Shown piece by piece: positions 35,548-44,354 of a DNA stretch of 64,000 bases (within the stretch, counting starts at the first letter, position 1; the number at the start of each line of letters is the position of its first letter). A program made the translations under genes and the position numbers. The DNA is from Pseudomonas sp. GM18 (GTDB lineage: Bacteria > Pseudomonadota > Gammaproteobacteria > Pseudomonadales > Pseudomonadaceae). A model generated the notes under the pieces. It was not told where the DNA came from. It searched no databases and was given only the letters and a program-made list of their open reading frames with translations. The stretch spans positions 1-64,000 of the forward strand of contig NZ_AKJT01000069.1 in NCBI RefSeq assembly GCF_000282195.1, written 5' to 3'.

Positions 35548-36000
35548 ATGGCATCCCTGAACAAGCAACACAAACGCGCCAAACGCGCAAAGGCCAAAGC
35601 CAAGCAAATCCGCATGGTCGGCAGAAAACCCGCCGATCTGAACGATGACCTGGGTGAGATCGGCGAACCGATCCCGGAATACACCCTGGCGATGTTCAGC
35701 AAAATGCGTGACGCCGAGGCCACCAGCCGCAACGACATGCTGCTGACCCTGCTGTCGAACCTCGCCGGGATCATCAGCGACCATCCGGAACTGCTGGACA
35801 TGGAAAACGCCGACAACGAAGCCATGGCCGCCACGCACCTGGCCGCCGACATGCTGATTGACTACCGCATGTGGGCCGATGGCATGGACCGCGATGCCGC
35901 CCAGGCCTGGCTGACCGATCCGCAATTCATCACCGACTTTGGCGATGCGCTGGACAGTTATCGTCAGTCGCTGGAGCTGCCGGTCGAAAAGGCCGAGTAA
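35548..36000 (+). CDS. Lysine-rich small protein, tandem paralog B
   Basis: This 150-residue protein repeats the layout of its neighbour. The basic head MASLNKQHKRAKRAKAKAKQ is followed by FSKMRDAEATSRNDMLLTLLSNLA and AADMLIDYRMWADGMDRDAAQAWL, aligned with the same segments of paralog A. Function is unknown. It lies six bases after paralog A, so they are probably one transcript ending at the terminator at 36017. Confidence 0.7.
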   Translation: MASLNKQHKRAKRAKAKAKQIRMVGRKPADLNDDLGEIGEPIPEYTLAMFSKMRDAEATSRNDMLLTLLSNLAGIISDHPELLDMENADNEAMAATHLAADMLIDYRMWADGMDRDAAQAWLTDPQFITDFGDALDSYRQSLELPVEKAE

Positions 36001-36016
36001 GGTCACCCCGGAAGTA

Positions 36017-36053
36017 AAAACGGCCGCTTGTCATCACTGACAGCGGCCGTTTT
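36017..36053. terminator. Terminator between paralog B and the permease
   Basis: AAAACGGCCGC pairs with GCGGCCGTTTT, with TTGTCA/TGACA inside and TCAC as the loop. It reads as a terminator on both strands for the two converging genes. Confidence 0.9.
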
Positions 36054-36070
36054 GCGTTACGCGGTACGAA

Positions 36071-37462
36071 TCAGTTCAGCACCACCGCGCCTACTTTCTG
36101 CAACTTGCGACGACGAGCCACAAACAACCCGGCCGCTACGACCAACGCGCTCAGCAAACCAGTAGCCAGGATTTCCACGCGATGGGCGTCCTGGAACAGC
36201 ATGATGGTCAGGGCCGCGACAATGAATACGATCACCGCGTAGGTCAGGCCTGGGAACAGCCACATGCTGAAGACGATTTTTTCGCCGCGAGCCATGCGCT
36301 GTTTGCGCATACGCAGTTGCGAAATCGCGATCACCAGATACACCAGCAGCGCGATGGCGCCGGAGCTGGCCAGCAGGAATTCGAACACAGCGGCCGGGGC
36401 CACGTAGTTGGCGAATGTGGCCAGGAATGCCGCGCCGGTGGACAGCATCACCGCCCAGTAAGGCGTGCCGCTGTTATTGGTGCGTGTCGACATGGCCGGT
36501 GCATCACCGCGTTTGCCCAAGGAAAACAGCATGCGCGACGAGGTATAGAGCGCCGAGTTCAGGCAGCTGGTAACAGCGACCAGTACCACGATGTCGACGA
36601 TCATCTTGGCGTTCGGAATGCCCATGCGCTCAAGCACTGTCTGGTACGAGCCCAGGTTGGCCAGCGTTGGATCGTTCCACGGCACCAGCGCCACAACGAT
36701 GAAGATCGAGACAAGATAGAACAAACCGATCCGCCAGATGACCGAGTTGGTGGCCTTGGAAATCTGCTTGCCCGGGTTCTTCGACTCCGCGGCCGCGATG
36801 GTCACGATCTCGGTACCCATGAAGGAGAACATGGTGGTCAGGATGGCACCCAACACCGCGCCCATACCGTTCGGCAGGAAGCCCTGGGTGTCGAACAAGT
36901 GCGAAACGCCGCTGACCTGGCTGGTTGGCAGAAAGCCGAATATCGCCAGAACACCGAGGATGATGAAACCGATGATCGCCACTACCTTGAGCAGGGCGAA
37001 CCAGAATTCGAACTCACCGTAGTTTTTTACGCTGAACAGGTTGGTCACGGTCAGCAGCATTGTGATGATCAAGGCAAAAGCCCAGATATCCACGCCGGGG
37101 AACCAGGCATGCAGGATGGTTGCGGCGGCGTTGGCTTCCAGCGGAATCACCAGCACCCAGAACCACCAATACAGCCAGCCGATGGTGAAGCCGGCCCAAT
37201 GGCCGATGGCACGGTCAGCGTAAGTCGAGAACGAGCCGGTATCAGGCGATGCAACCGCCATTTCGCCGAGCATGCGCATCACCAACACGACCAACATGCC
37301 GGCAGCGGCATAGGCCAGCAACACAGCAGGGCCAGCGGCGGCAATGGCGTGACCGGAGCCTACGAACAGACCTGCACCGATCACCCCGGCGATCGACAGC
37401 ATGGTCACATGACGCGGTTTGAGCCCCTGTTCAAGGCCATTGGAGCTTGGGGAACTGCTCAT
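36071..37462 (-). CDS. Amino acid permease, GabP-like
   Basis: This 463-residue APC-superfamily (AAT family) permease has about 12 membrane segments. The N-terminal motif is LKPRHVTMLSIAGVIGAGLFVGSGHAI, then MLGEMAVASPDTGSFSTYADRAIGHWAGFTIGW and FSFMGTEIVTIAAAESKNPGKQI. The pattern is closest, as I read it, to GABA permeases, but lysine or aromatic specificity cannot be excluded. The ATG at 37462 gives MSSSPSSNGLEQGL; the upstream open frame is not used. No gabDT genes lie nearby. Confidence 0.8.
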   Translation of the reverse strand: MSSSPSSNGLEQGLKPRHVTMLSIAGVIGAGLFVGSGHAIAAAGPAVLLAYAAAGMLVVLVMRMLGEMAVASPDTGSFSTYADRAIGHWAGFTIGWLYWWFWVLVIPLEANAAATILHAWFPGVDIWAFALIITMLLTVTNLFSVKNYGEFEFWFALLKVVAIIGFIILGVLAIFGFLPTSQVSGVSHLFDTQGFLPNGMGAVLGAILTTMFSFMGTEIVTIAAAESKNPGKQISKATNSVIWRIGLFYLVSIFIVVALVPWNDPTLANLGSYQTVLERMGIPNAKMIVDIVVLVAVTSCLNSALYTSSRMLFSLGKRGDAPAMSTRTNNSGTPYWAVMLSTGAAFLATFANYVAPAAVFEFLLASSGAIALLVYLVIAISQLRMRKQRMARGEKIVFSMWLFPGLTYAVIVFIVAALTIMLFQDAHRVEILATGLLSALVVAAGLFVARRRKLQKVGAVVLN

Positions 37463-38015
37463 TAAAACTACCTTTGTAAGGAAAAGCGGAAGCGTGCATC
37501 CCGTTTGGCGTTCCTTCTCGTAAAAAGAAACCAACAGGGCGTTCCGTATTCTGCACGCAATAATTGCGCCAAAATGTTGCAAACTCCTCAACCTCGGGGC
37601 TCTCAGCCTGATCGGGTAGTTATCGCAAGTCATTGAGATTAATGGCAATTTGCCAGAGCGTTACCCGGCGACCCACTTTGATAACGAAACAGCGCACCAG
37701 AAACACACCCCGTAATCGCCCCACGCACAATAAAAGTGCGGATCAGGAACGTTTGGCCGGTTAACGCTTCCAACACCCCGCCAAAGCTGGCAACATCGCG
37801 CCTTTTTTTACGGGACAGCCGCACCCCATCGGGTTCAAACGGCTGTTCGGTTGATAGCACCGCGACAGTCTGCTGTACCGATGCGACAACCTGCCACACG
37901 CCATCCGTTTACCGTCCCTAGCGCTGTTGGCTGCCATTCGAACGCTATGCTAGCTTGGCCGCCTCGCCAGGAAGGCGACCAACAGCAGGAGCGCAACACA
38001 CTATGAGGAACGCAC
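37463..38015. other. Intergenic region, no gene seen
   Basis: This 553-base gap separates the divergent permease and ABC transporter operon and should hold both promoters. I see no convincing frame, RNA or repeat in it. An 86-codon minus-strand frame (37639-37899) has no start signal or recognisable domain. Confidence 0.5.
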
Positions 38016-38789
38016 ATGGCTGAGGCCACGCCCGCGCTTGAAATCCGCAACTTGCATAAACGCTACGGACAGCTTGAGGTGCTCAAAGGCATCTCGCTGA
38101 CCGCCCGCGACGGCGACGTGATCTCGATCCTGGGCTCCTCCGGTTCCGGCAAGTCCACGTTCCTGCGTTGCATCAACCTGCTGGAAAACCCGCACCAGGG
38201 CCAGATCCTGGTGGCCGGCGAAGAACTCAAGCTCAAGCCCGCCAAAAACGGCGAACTGGTCGCTGCCGACGGCAAGCAGATCAATCGCCTGCGCAGCGAG
38301 ATCGGTTTTGTGTTTCAAAACTTTAATCTCTGGCCGCACATGAGCGTGCTCGACAACATCATCGAAGCCCCGCGCCGCGTGCTCGGCCAGAGCAAGGCCG
38401 AGGCCATCGAAGTCGCCGAAGCCCTGCTGGCCAAGGTCGGCATCGCTGACAAGCGCCACGCCTACCCCGCGCAACTCTCCGGCGGCCAGCAGCAACGCGC
38501 GGCCATCGCCCGTACCCTGGCGATGCAGCCCAAGGTGATCCTGTTCGACGAACCCACCTCCGCCCTTGACCCGGAAATGGTCCAGGAAGTACTTAATGTC
38601 ATCCGCGCACTGGCCGAAGAAGGCCGTACCATGCTGCTCGTGACCCATGAAATGGGCTTCGCCCGTCAGGTTTCCAGCGAAGTGGTGTTCCTCCACCAGG
38701 GCCTGGTAGAGGAGCAAGGATCGCCACAGCAGGTGTTCGAAAACCCGCTTTCGGCGCGCTGCAAACAATTCATGTCCAGCAACCGCTAA
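38016..38789 (+). CDS. Polar amino acid ABC transporter, ATP-binding protein
   Basis: This 257-residue HisP-type ATPase has Walker A GSSGSGKST, Q-loop VFQNFNLWPH, signature LSGGQQQRAAIAR, Walker B VILFDEPTSALD and the H-loop VTHEMGF. It is the first gene of a complete operon: ATPase, binding protein, two permeases. The pattern fits lysine/arginine/ornithine/histidine uptake. Confidence 0.95.
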   Translation: MAEATPALEIRNLHKRYGQLEVLKGISLTARDGDVISILGSSGSGKSTFLRCINLLENPHQGQILVAGEELKLKPAKNGELVAADGKQINRLRSEIGFVFQNFNLWPHMSVLDNIIEAPRRVLGQSKAEAIEVAEALLAKVGIADKRHAYPAQLSGGQQQRAAIARTLAMQPKVILFDEPTSALDPEMVQEVLNVIRALAEEGRTMLLVTHEMGFARQVSSEVVFLHQGLVEEQGSPQQVFENPLSARCKQFMSSNR

Positions 38790-38802
38790 CGGAGCTACCC
38801 GC

Positions 38803-39549
38803 ATGCAGAACTACAAAAAGATCTTCCTGGCTGCGGCCGTCACCCTGGCCTTCAGCGCCGGTGCCGCCGCCGAGACCTTGAAGATGGGCATCGAAGCGGC
38901 CTACCCGCCGTTCAACAACAAAGATGCCAGTGGCAATGTCGTCGGCTTCGACAAAGACATCGGCGACGCCTTGTGCGCCAAGATGAAAGTCGAGTGCACC
39001 GTGGTCACCTCCGACTGGGACGGCATCATCCCGGCCCTGAACGCCAAGAAGTTCGACTTCCTGATCTCCTCGATGTCGATCACCGCCGAGCGCAAGCAAG
39101 CGGTGGACTTCACCGAACCGTACTACTCCAACAAGCTGCAGTTCATCGCCAAGAAAGACGTCGACTTCAAAACCGACAAGGCTTCGCTGCAGGGCAAGGT
39201 AATCGGCGCCCAACGCGCGACCCTGGCCGGTACCTGGCTGGAAGACAACATGGAAGGCGTCGAAGTCAAACTCTACGACACCCAGGAAAACGCCTACCTG
39301 GACCTGACCTCCGGTCGTCTGGACGGCATCCTGGCCGACAAGTACGTCAACTATGAGTGGCTGAAAAGCGACGCCGGCCGTGCTTACGAATTCAAGGGCG
39401 ACCCGGTGGAAGAAAGCGACAAGATCGGTATCGCTGTTCGCAAGAACGACCCGATCCGCGAAAAGCTGAACGCTGCGCTGAAAGAAATCGTCGCTGACGG
39501 CACCTATAAGAAGATCAACGACAAGTACTTCCCGTTCAGCATCTATTGA
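38803..39549 (+). CDS. Polar amino acid ABC transporter, binding protein
   Basis: This 248-residue periplasmic protein has a signal peptide (KIFLAAAVTLAFSAGAAAE) and a family-3 binding fold: LKMGIEAAYPPFNNKDASGNVVGFDKDIGDALC. Two conserved cysteines follow (DALCAKMKVECTVV), as in HisJ/ArgT. This supports a basic amino acid ligand, without settling which one. It lies 13 bases after the ATPase gene. Confidence 0.93.
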   Translation: MQNYKKIFLAAAVTLAFSAGAAAETLKMGIEAAYPPFNNKDASGNVVGFDKDIGDALCAKMKVECTVVTSDWDGIIPALNAKKFDFLISSMSITAERKQAVDFTEPYYSNKLQFIAKKDVDFKTDKASLQGKVIGAQRATLAGTWLEDNMEGVEVKLYDTQENAYLDLTSGRLDGILADKYVNYEWLKSDAGRAYEFKGDPVEESDKIGIAVRKNDPIREKLNAALKEIVADGTYKKINDKYFPFSIY

Positions 39550-39627
39550 TTCTGACCTGCCTGACCGGCGCCGTTCGCTGACGGCGCCAGTCCCCGGCAT
39601 TGCCTGCCGCGATTTGAAAAGAAATCC

Positions 39628-40323
39628 ATGATTATCGACCTCTACGGATTCGGCCCGGCGCTCGCCGCTGGCGCGCTGATGACTGTGAAACTGGCACTCT
39701 CGGCCTTGTGCCTGGGGCTGGTACTCGGTCTGCTCGGCGCCTTGGCCAAGACTTCCCCGTACAAGCCGCTGCAATGGCTTGGCGGCACTTATTCAACGCT
39801 GGTTCGCGGCATCCCGGAATTGCTCTGGGTGCTGTTGATCTACTTCGGCACAGTCAACCTGATGCGTGCGCTGGGTGAGTTCTTCGGCAATCCCGAGCTC
39901 GAACTCAACGCCTTCGCCGCCGGCGTGATTGCACTGGGGCTATGCTTCGGCGCTTACGCTACGGAAGTGTTTCGCGGTGCAATTCTGGCGATCCCCAAAG
40001 GTCACCGTGAGGCCGGCGTGGCCCTGGGTCTGTCGAAATTCCGCATCTTCACCAAGCTGATCATGCCGCAGATGTGGCGCATCGCCCTGCCGGGCCTGGG
40101 CAATCTGTTCATGATTCTGATGAAGGATACTGCGCTGGTGTCGGTCATCGGCCTGGAAGAAATCATGCGTCACGCACAAATCGGCGTGACCGTGTCCAAG
40201 CAACCGTTCACCTTCTATATGGTGGCCGCCTTCATGTACCTGGGCCTGACCATTCTGGCCATGACCGGCATGCACTTCATGGAACGACGCGCCGCTCGCG
40301 GCTTTGCGAGGAGCACCCAATGA
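39628..40323 (+). CDS. Polar amino acid ABC transporter, permease (HisQ type)
   Basis: This 231-residue inner-membrane protein has about five spans and the EAA loop GHREAGVALGLSKFRIFTKLIMPQ. It pairs with the next permease, whose ATG overlaps its stop (ATGA at 40320-40323). Confidence 0.93.
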   Translation: MIIDLYGFGPALAAGALMTVKLALSALCLGLVLGLLGALAKTSPYKPLQWLGGTYSTLVRGIPELLWVLLIYFGTVNLMRALGEFFGNPELELNAFAAGVIALGLCFGAYATEVFRGAILAIPKGHREAGVALGLSKFRIFTKLIMPQMWRIALPGLGNLFMILMKDTALVSVIGLEEIMRHAQIGVTVSKQPFTFYMVAAFMYLGLTILAMTGMHFMERRAARGFARSTQ

Positions 40324-41009
40324 ATTGGGAAGTCATCATCAAGTGGCTGCCGAAACTGGCTCAGGGCGCGACGCTGACCCTGGAACTGGTGGCCATCGCC
40401 GTGATCGCCGGGTTGCTGCTGGCGATTCCACTGGGCATCGCTCGCTCGTCTCGACTCTGGTATGTGCGGGCATTCCCCTACGGCTACATCTTCTTTTTCC
40501 GTGGCACGCCGTTGCTGGTTCAGCTGTTCCTGGTCTACTACGGCCTGGCGCAGTTCGACGCGGTGCGTAACAGCTCGATGTGGCCGTACCTGCGCGATCC
40601 GTTCTGGTGCGCCACCGCGACCATGACCCTGCACACCGCCGCCTACATCGCCGAGATCCTGCGTGGCGCGATCCAGGCGATTCCACCGGGCGAGATCGAA
40701 GCGGCGCGGGCGCTGGGCATGTCCCGGGCCAAGGCGCTGTTCTTCATCATGCTGCCGCGTGCTGCGCGCATCGGCCTGCCGGCGTACAGCAACGAAGTGA
40801 TCCTGATGCTCAAGGCCAGCGCCCTGGCCAGTACCGTGACCCTGCTGGAACTGACCGGCATGGCCCGCACCATCATTGCCCGCACCTACCTGCCGGTGGA
40901 GATCTTCTTCGCCGCGGGCATGTTCTATCTGCTGATGGCCTACGTGCTGGTTCGCGGCTTCAAGCTGCTGGAGCGCTGGCTGCGCGTCGATGCCTGCCAA
41001 GGGCGTTGA
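40320..41009 (+). CDS. Polar amino acid ABC transporter, permease (HisM type)
   Basis: This 229-residue permease opens MNWEVIIKWLPKLAQGATLTL and has FRGTPLLVQLFLVYYGLAQF and the EAA loop PPGEIEAARALGMSRAKALF. It completes the ABC operon. Its last 20 bases overlap the start of the methyltransferase gene. Confidence 0.93.
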   Translation: MNWEVIIKWLPKLAQGATLTLELVAIAVIAGLLLAIPLGIARSSRLWYVRAFPYGYIFFFRGTPLLVQLFLVYYGLAQFDAVRNSSMWPYLRDPFWCATATMTLHTAAYIAEILRGAIQAIPPGEIEAARALGMSRAKALFFIMLPRAARIGLPAYSNEVILMLKASALASTVTLLELTGMARTIIARTYLPVEIFFAAGMFYLLMAYVLVRGFKLLERWLRVDACQGR

Positions 41010-42219
41010 TGCCTGCGTGCTGACGGGCGAGACCCTGCTCGCCCGCTTCGCTGCGCTGGATGCTTTTCTGATCGAACATCAGGCGCTGTGGAAGCCCCGA
41101 CCGTTTACCCATCTGCAACTGCCCTGGGAAGCGTCTTACCCGGAGTTGGCGTTGTGGTTGCGCGGGCGGTCGCTGGAAGATGCGGAAAACAGTCATAACC
41201 AGCCTTGCTGGCTCGATGCGCCGGAGCCGTTTGCTTCATTGGCGGCGATGTCTCTTGAGCTGAGTGCGGTGGGTGAATTGCCGGCTCGTGCACTTGAAGC
41301 GGCGGGCCATCGGTTGAATGTGGATGTGCCGGGGCGCAAGTGGCAGCAGATTGAAGCGTTCGCCGGTTGTTTGCAGTTTGCCCATGCACCGACGCATTGG
41401 CTGGACTGGTGTTCGGGCAAGGGCCATTTGGGGCGACGCCTGCTGCAAACCGGTCAACAATTGACCTGCCTGGAATACGACCCGGCGCTGGTCGAAAGCG
41501 GCCAGGCACTCAGCCAGCGCCATCAAATGCATGCGCTGCATGTCGAACAGGATGTACTCGCGCCTGGCGCAGCCTCTTTATTGAACGCCGATCACACGCC
41601 CGTAGCGCTGCACGCCTGCGGGGATCTGCATGTGCGACTGATCCAGCTCGCCAACGCCGCCGGTTGCAAACAACTGGCCATCGCACCGTGCTGCTACAAC
41701 CGGATCAGTCTGAACACCTACCAGCCGCTTTCCTGTGCGGCCGAGCGCTCCGACCTACACCTTTCCCTCGATGATCTTGCGCTGCCGATGAGCGAAACCG
41801 TCACCGCCGGCGCTCGCGTCCGACGCCAACGCGACACCTCCATGGCCCGGCGCCTGGGGTTCGACCTGCTGCAACGGCAACTGCGCGGTGTCGACGAATA
41901 CCTGCCCACCCCTTCCCTGCCCAGCGCCTGGCTGGACAAACCCTTCGCCGATTACTGCCGCGATCTAGCCGCACTCAAAGACTTATCCACAGTCGGCACG
42001 CCAGATTGGGCCACACTGGAAGCCGCCGGTTGGCAGCGATTGGCCAAAGTGCGCAACCTGGAGCTGCTGCGAGGCCTTTTCCGACGACCGCTGGAATTGT
42101 GGCTGGTACTCGATCGGGCACTTTTCCTCATTGAGCAGGGTTATGTCGTTCGTCTCGGCACCTTCTGCGAATCTCCGCTCACTCCGCGCAATTTCCTGCT
42201 CCTGGCAGAGCGCCCTTAA
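40990..42219 (+). CDS. SAM-dependent methyltransferase, unknown substrate
   Basis: This 409-residue protein has a Rossmann SAM-binding motif in LDWCSGKGHLGRRLLQTGQQLTCLEYDPA. The catalytic region holds VALHACGDLHVRLIQLA and IAPCCYNRISL, typical of the Methyltransf_32-like group (COG0500). The target is unknown. The ATG at 40990 lies inside the previous gene's last codons, implying coupling to the transporter operon. Confidence 0.8.
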   Translation: MPAKGVDACVLTGETLLARFAALDAFLIEHQALWKPRPFTHLQLPWEASYPELALWLRGRSLEDAENSHNQPCWLDAPEPFASLAAMSLELSAVGELPARALEAAGHRLNVDVPGRKWQQIEAFAGCLQFAHAPTHWLDWCSGKGHLGRRLLQTGQQLTCLEYDPALVESGQALSQRHQMHALHVEQDVLAPGAASLLNADHTPVALHACGDLHVRLIQLANAAGCKQLAIAPCCYNRISLNTYQPLSCAAERSDLHLSLDDLALPMSETVTAGARVRRQRDTSMARRLGFDLLQRQLRGVDEYLPTPSLPSAWLDKPFADYCRDLAALKDLSTVGTPDWATLEAAGWQRLAKVRNLELLRGLFRRPLELWLVLDRALFLIEQGYVVRLGTFCESPLTPRNFLLLAERP

Positions 42220-42775
42220 ACAGCCGAAACCTGTGGATAACTCTGTTGATGGAATTCTCGTGGATCCAATATCCACGCTATTTTACGCCTAAAACACTAC
42301 TGGTCATTTTTTGTTCACAAAAATAAAAAACCCGTAAAACAGGCATTTGCGGACAAATGAGAACGAGTCCACAAAAGCGCAATGAACAAGCAGATTCCGC
42401 CAGCCCGTTGTGCATAAGCATTCAATCAAAACGACATAACCGCCGAATTTCGGACATCACGGGCGGAAAATTGCGCTCATAACGTCCCTCGCCTAGACCA
42501 GCATGCAAGGATGTCGGGCTGGACGCGCTCCAGCTCTGTAAAGGCCACAAATTCAGCCACCCCGTCACCGACGCCGAAACCTCCTCGCCACCGCCCCGCA
42601 ACGCGCCGAACAGGCCAAAGCCCAACTGCGCGCCCTGCAAAACAGCCGAGCCTGACGCCCCCTGCAGAAACTCAAGAAAGTACTGCTTCGCGCCTGACCG
42701 AAAGCCTGCGCAAAAATAGTCTGAATTCAGGGGTTTACAGAACTAACCCAATCGCTATAATCGTCGCCCTGACAC
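42220..42775. other. Intergenic region before tRNA-Thr
   Basis: This 556-base gap contains an AT-rich stretch (42290-42330) and one DnaA-box-like TGTGGATAA at 42233. Around 42560-42653 there is a short frame ending LRALQNSRA that looks like the remnant tail of a helical protein. No complete gene is seen. The tRNA-Thr promoter should lie in its last 60 bases. Confidence 0.4.
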
Positions 42776-42851
<76 letters not shown>

Positions 42852-42856
42852 TACAA

Positions 42857-42921
42857 GGTTCCAGAGAAGGCTTTCAAAATCTCTGGAACCCCCGAAAAAC
42901 CCGCCTTCTGGCGGGTTTTTT
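42857..42921 (+). terminator. Two hairpins after tRNA-Thr
   Basis: GGTTCCAGAGA (42857) pairs with TCTCTGGAACC (42880-42890). AAACCCGCC then pairs with GGCGGGTTT around TTCT and a T6 run follows. The second is a standard terminator brought in with the island. Confidence 0.9.
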
Positions 42922-43022
42922 CGTTTTGGCGTTCCATCGGTTTCCGTCAGAAACTGGTGGGTTCCAACCGTTTTAGGGGTAGTGTTAGGGGTAAGGTAAT
43001 TCGATAAAGGGGGAGTACCCTT

Positions 43023-44345
43023 ATGTCGCGCACCACTGCTCCACTCTCCGATTCGGCTTGCCGCTCAGCCAGGCCCACCGACCACGCTTACAAGCTTTTC
43101 GACGGCGACGGCCTCTACCTTCTAGTCCAACCCAATGGCCGTAAAGGCTGGCGTCTCAGGTATGTAAAACCTGATGGCCGCGAAGGACTGACCTCGTTCG
43201 GCAGTTACCCCGTGGTTGGCCTCGCCGATGCGCGCAACAAGCGCCTGGAGGTCAAGCGGATGCTGGCGAAAGGCATCGACCCCATAGAGACCAAACACCA
43301 AGCCAAGACGCAGGCCGCAATCAAAGGCCGAACCTTTGAAAACGCCGCACTGGACTGGCACAAAGCGATGTCTGCCAAATGGGCTCCGGGCCATGCCAAA
43401 ACCGTCCTAAGCCGCCTCAAAACCCATGTCTTCCCGCTGATCGGCGCTCGCTCTATTGTCGATCTGGACACCCATGACCTGATGCAACCTCTGGAAGCGA
43501 TCCAGAAACGCGGCACGATTGACGTCGCTTTAAGGGTACAAAACTACCTACAAAGCATCATGCGCGAGGCGAAACGTGCTCGACAGATCGCGGCAAACCC
43601 TGCCTCCGACCTTGAAGGTTTGATCAAAGCCCCGAGGGTGATTCACCGCCCTGCTTTACCCTTATCGCATCTGCCTGAATTGCAGGAGCGTATCGACACC
43701 TACAGAGGCCGCGCACTTACCCGGCTGACGGTCATGCTCTCGCTGCATGTGTTCGTCCGCTCCAGCGAACTTCGCTTCGCCCGCTGGAGCGAGTTCGACC
43801 TCAAGCGCGGCACTTGGGAGATACCGGACACTCGACCCGCACTGGACGGCGTCCCCTTTTCAACAAGGGGTACGAAGATGGCCGGGGATATCCACCTTGT
43901 ACCCTTATCGCCGCAAGCCGTGACCCTGCTTGAACAGATCCACGCCCTCACCGGCAAATTCGATCTGGTGTTCGCAGGCGATGCCAAGCCTTGGAAGCCC
44001 ATGTCTGAAAACACGGTGAACAGCGCACTCAGAAAAATGGGCTATGACACCAAAACCGAAATCTGCGGGCATGGATTTCGTTCGATGGCCTGTAGCGCAC
44101 TGATCGAGTCAGGATTGTGGTCCGAGACAGCCATTGAAAGGCAGATGAGCCACAAGGAACGCAACAACATCCGCGCCGCCTACATTCACAAGGCTGAGTT
44201 CATCGAGGAGCGCAGGCTGATCATGAACTGGTGGAGCCGGTACCTAGAGGTCAACCGGCAGGAGCATGTCACTCCACACGAGTTCGCGAACCAGACCGGG
44301 GCGAGCGTCACGCGGCTCAAGGCGAAAAGCCGCTTGAGGGAGTAG
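43023..44345 (+). CDS. P4-type tyrosine integrase of the island
   Basis: This 440-residue site-specific recombinase has an N-terminal DUF4102 arm-binding domain (FDGDGLYLLVQPNGRKGWRLRY...GSYPVVGLADAR) and a central core-binding domain. The tyrosine recombinase catalytic domain has Arg in HVFVRSSELRF (about 245), HxxR in HGFRSM (350-353), the second His in SHKERN, and the nucleophile Tyr387 in RAAYIHKAEF. It should integrate at the adjacent tRNA-Thr 3' end. Two TTAGGGGTA repeats at 42971-42992 and a GGGGGAG ribosome site precede it. The C-terminal end MNWWSRYLEVNRQEH recurs as a relic at 46446. Confidence 0.95.
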   Translation: MSRTTAPLSDSACRSARPTDHAYKLFDGDGLYLLVQPNGRKGWRLRYVKPDGREGLTSFGSYPVVGLADARNKRLEVKRMLAKGIDPIETKHQAKTQAAIKGRTFENAALDWHKAMSAKWAPGHAKTVLSRLKTHVFPLIGARSIVDLDTHDLMQPLEAIQKRGTIDVALRVQNYLQSIMREAKRARQIAANPASDLEGLIKAPRVIHRPALPLSHLPELQERIDTYRGRALTRLTVMLSLHVFVRSSELRFARWSEFDLKRGTWEIPDTRPALDGVPFSTRGTKMAGDIHLVPLSPQAVTLLEQIHALTGKFDLVFAGDAKPWKPMSENTVNSALRKMGYDTKTEICGHGFRSMACSALIESGLWSETAIERQMSHKERNNIRAAYIHKAEFIEERRLIMNWWSRYLEVNRQEHVTPHEFANQTGASVTRLKAKSRLRE

Positions 44346-44354
44346 GCCGTTGAC

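Noticed and set aside
36182..37465. 427-codon open frame on the plus strand
   Set aside because: It is antisense to the GabP-like permease, with a His/Gln-rich composition and no domain.
37639..37899. 86-codon minus-strand frame upstream of the permease
   Set aside because: No ribosome site, no domain and no plausible context; probably chance.
42233..42241. Single DnaA-box-like TGTGGATAA before tRNA-Thr
   Set aside because: Isolated boxes are expected by chance and no others lie near it.
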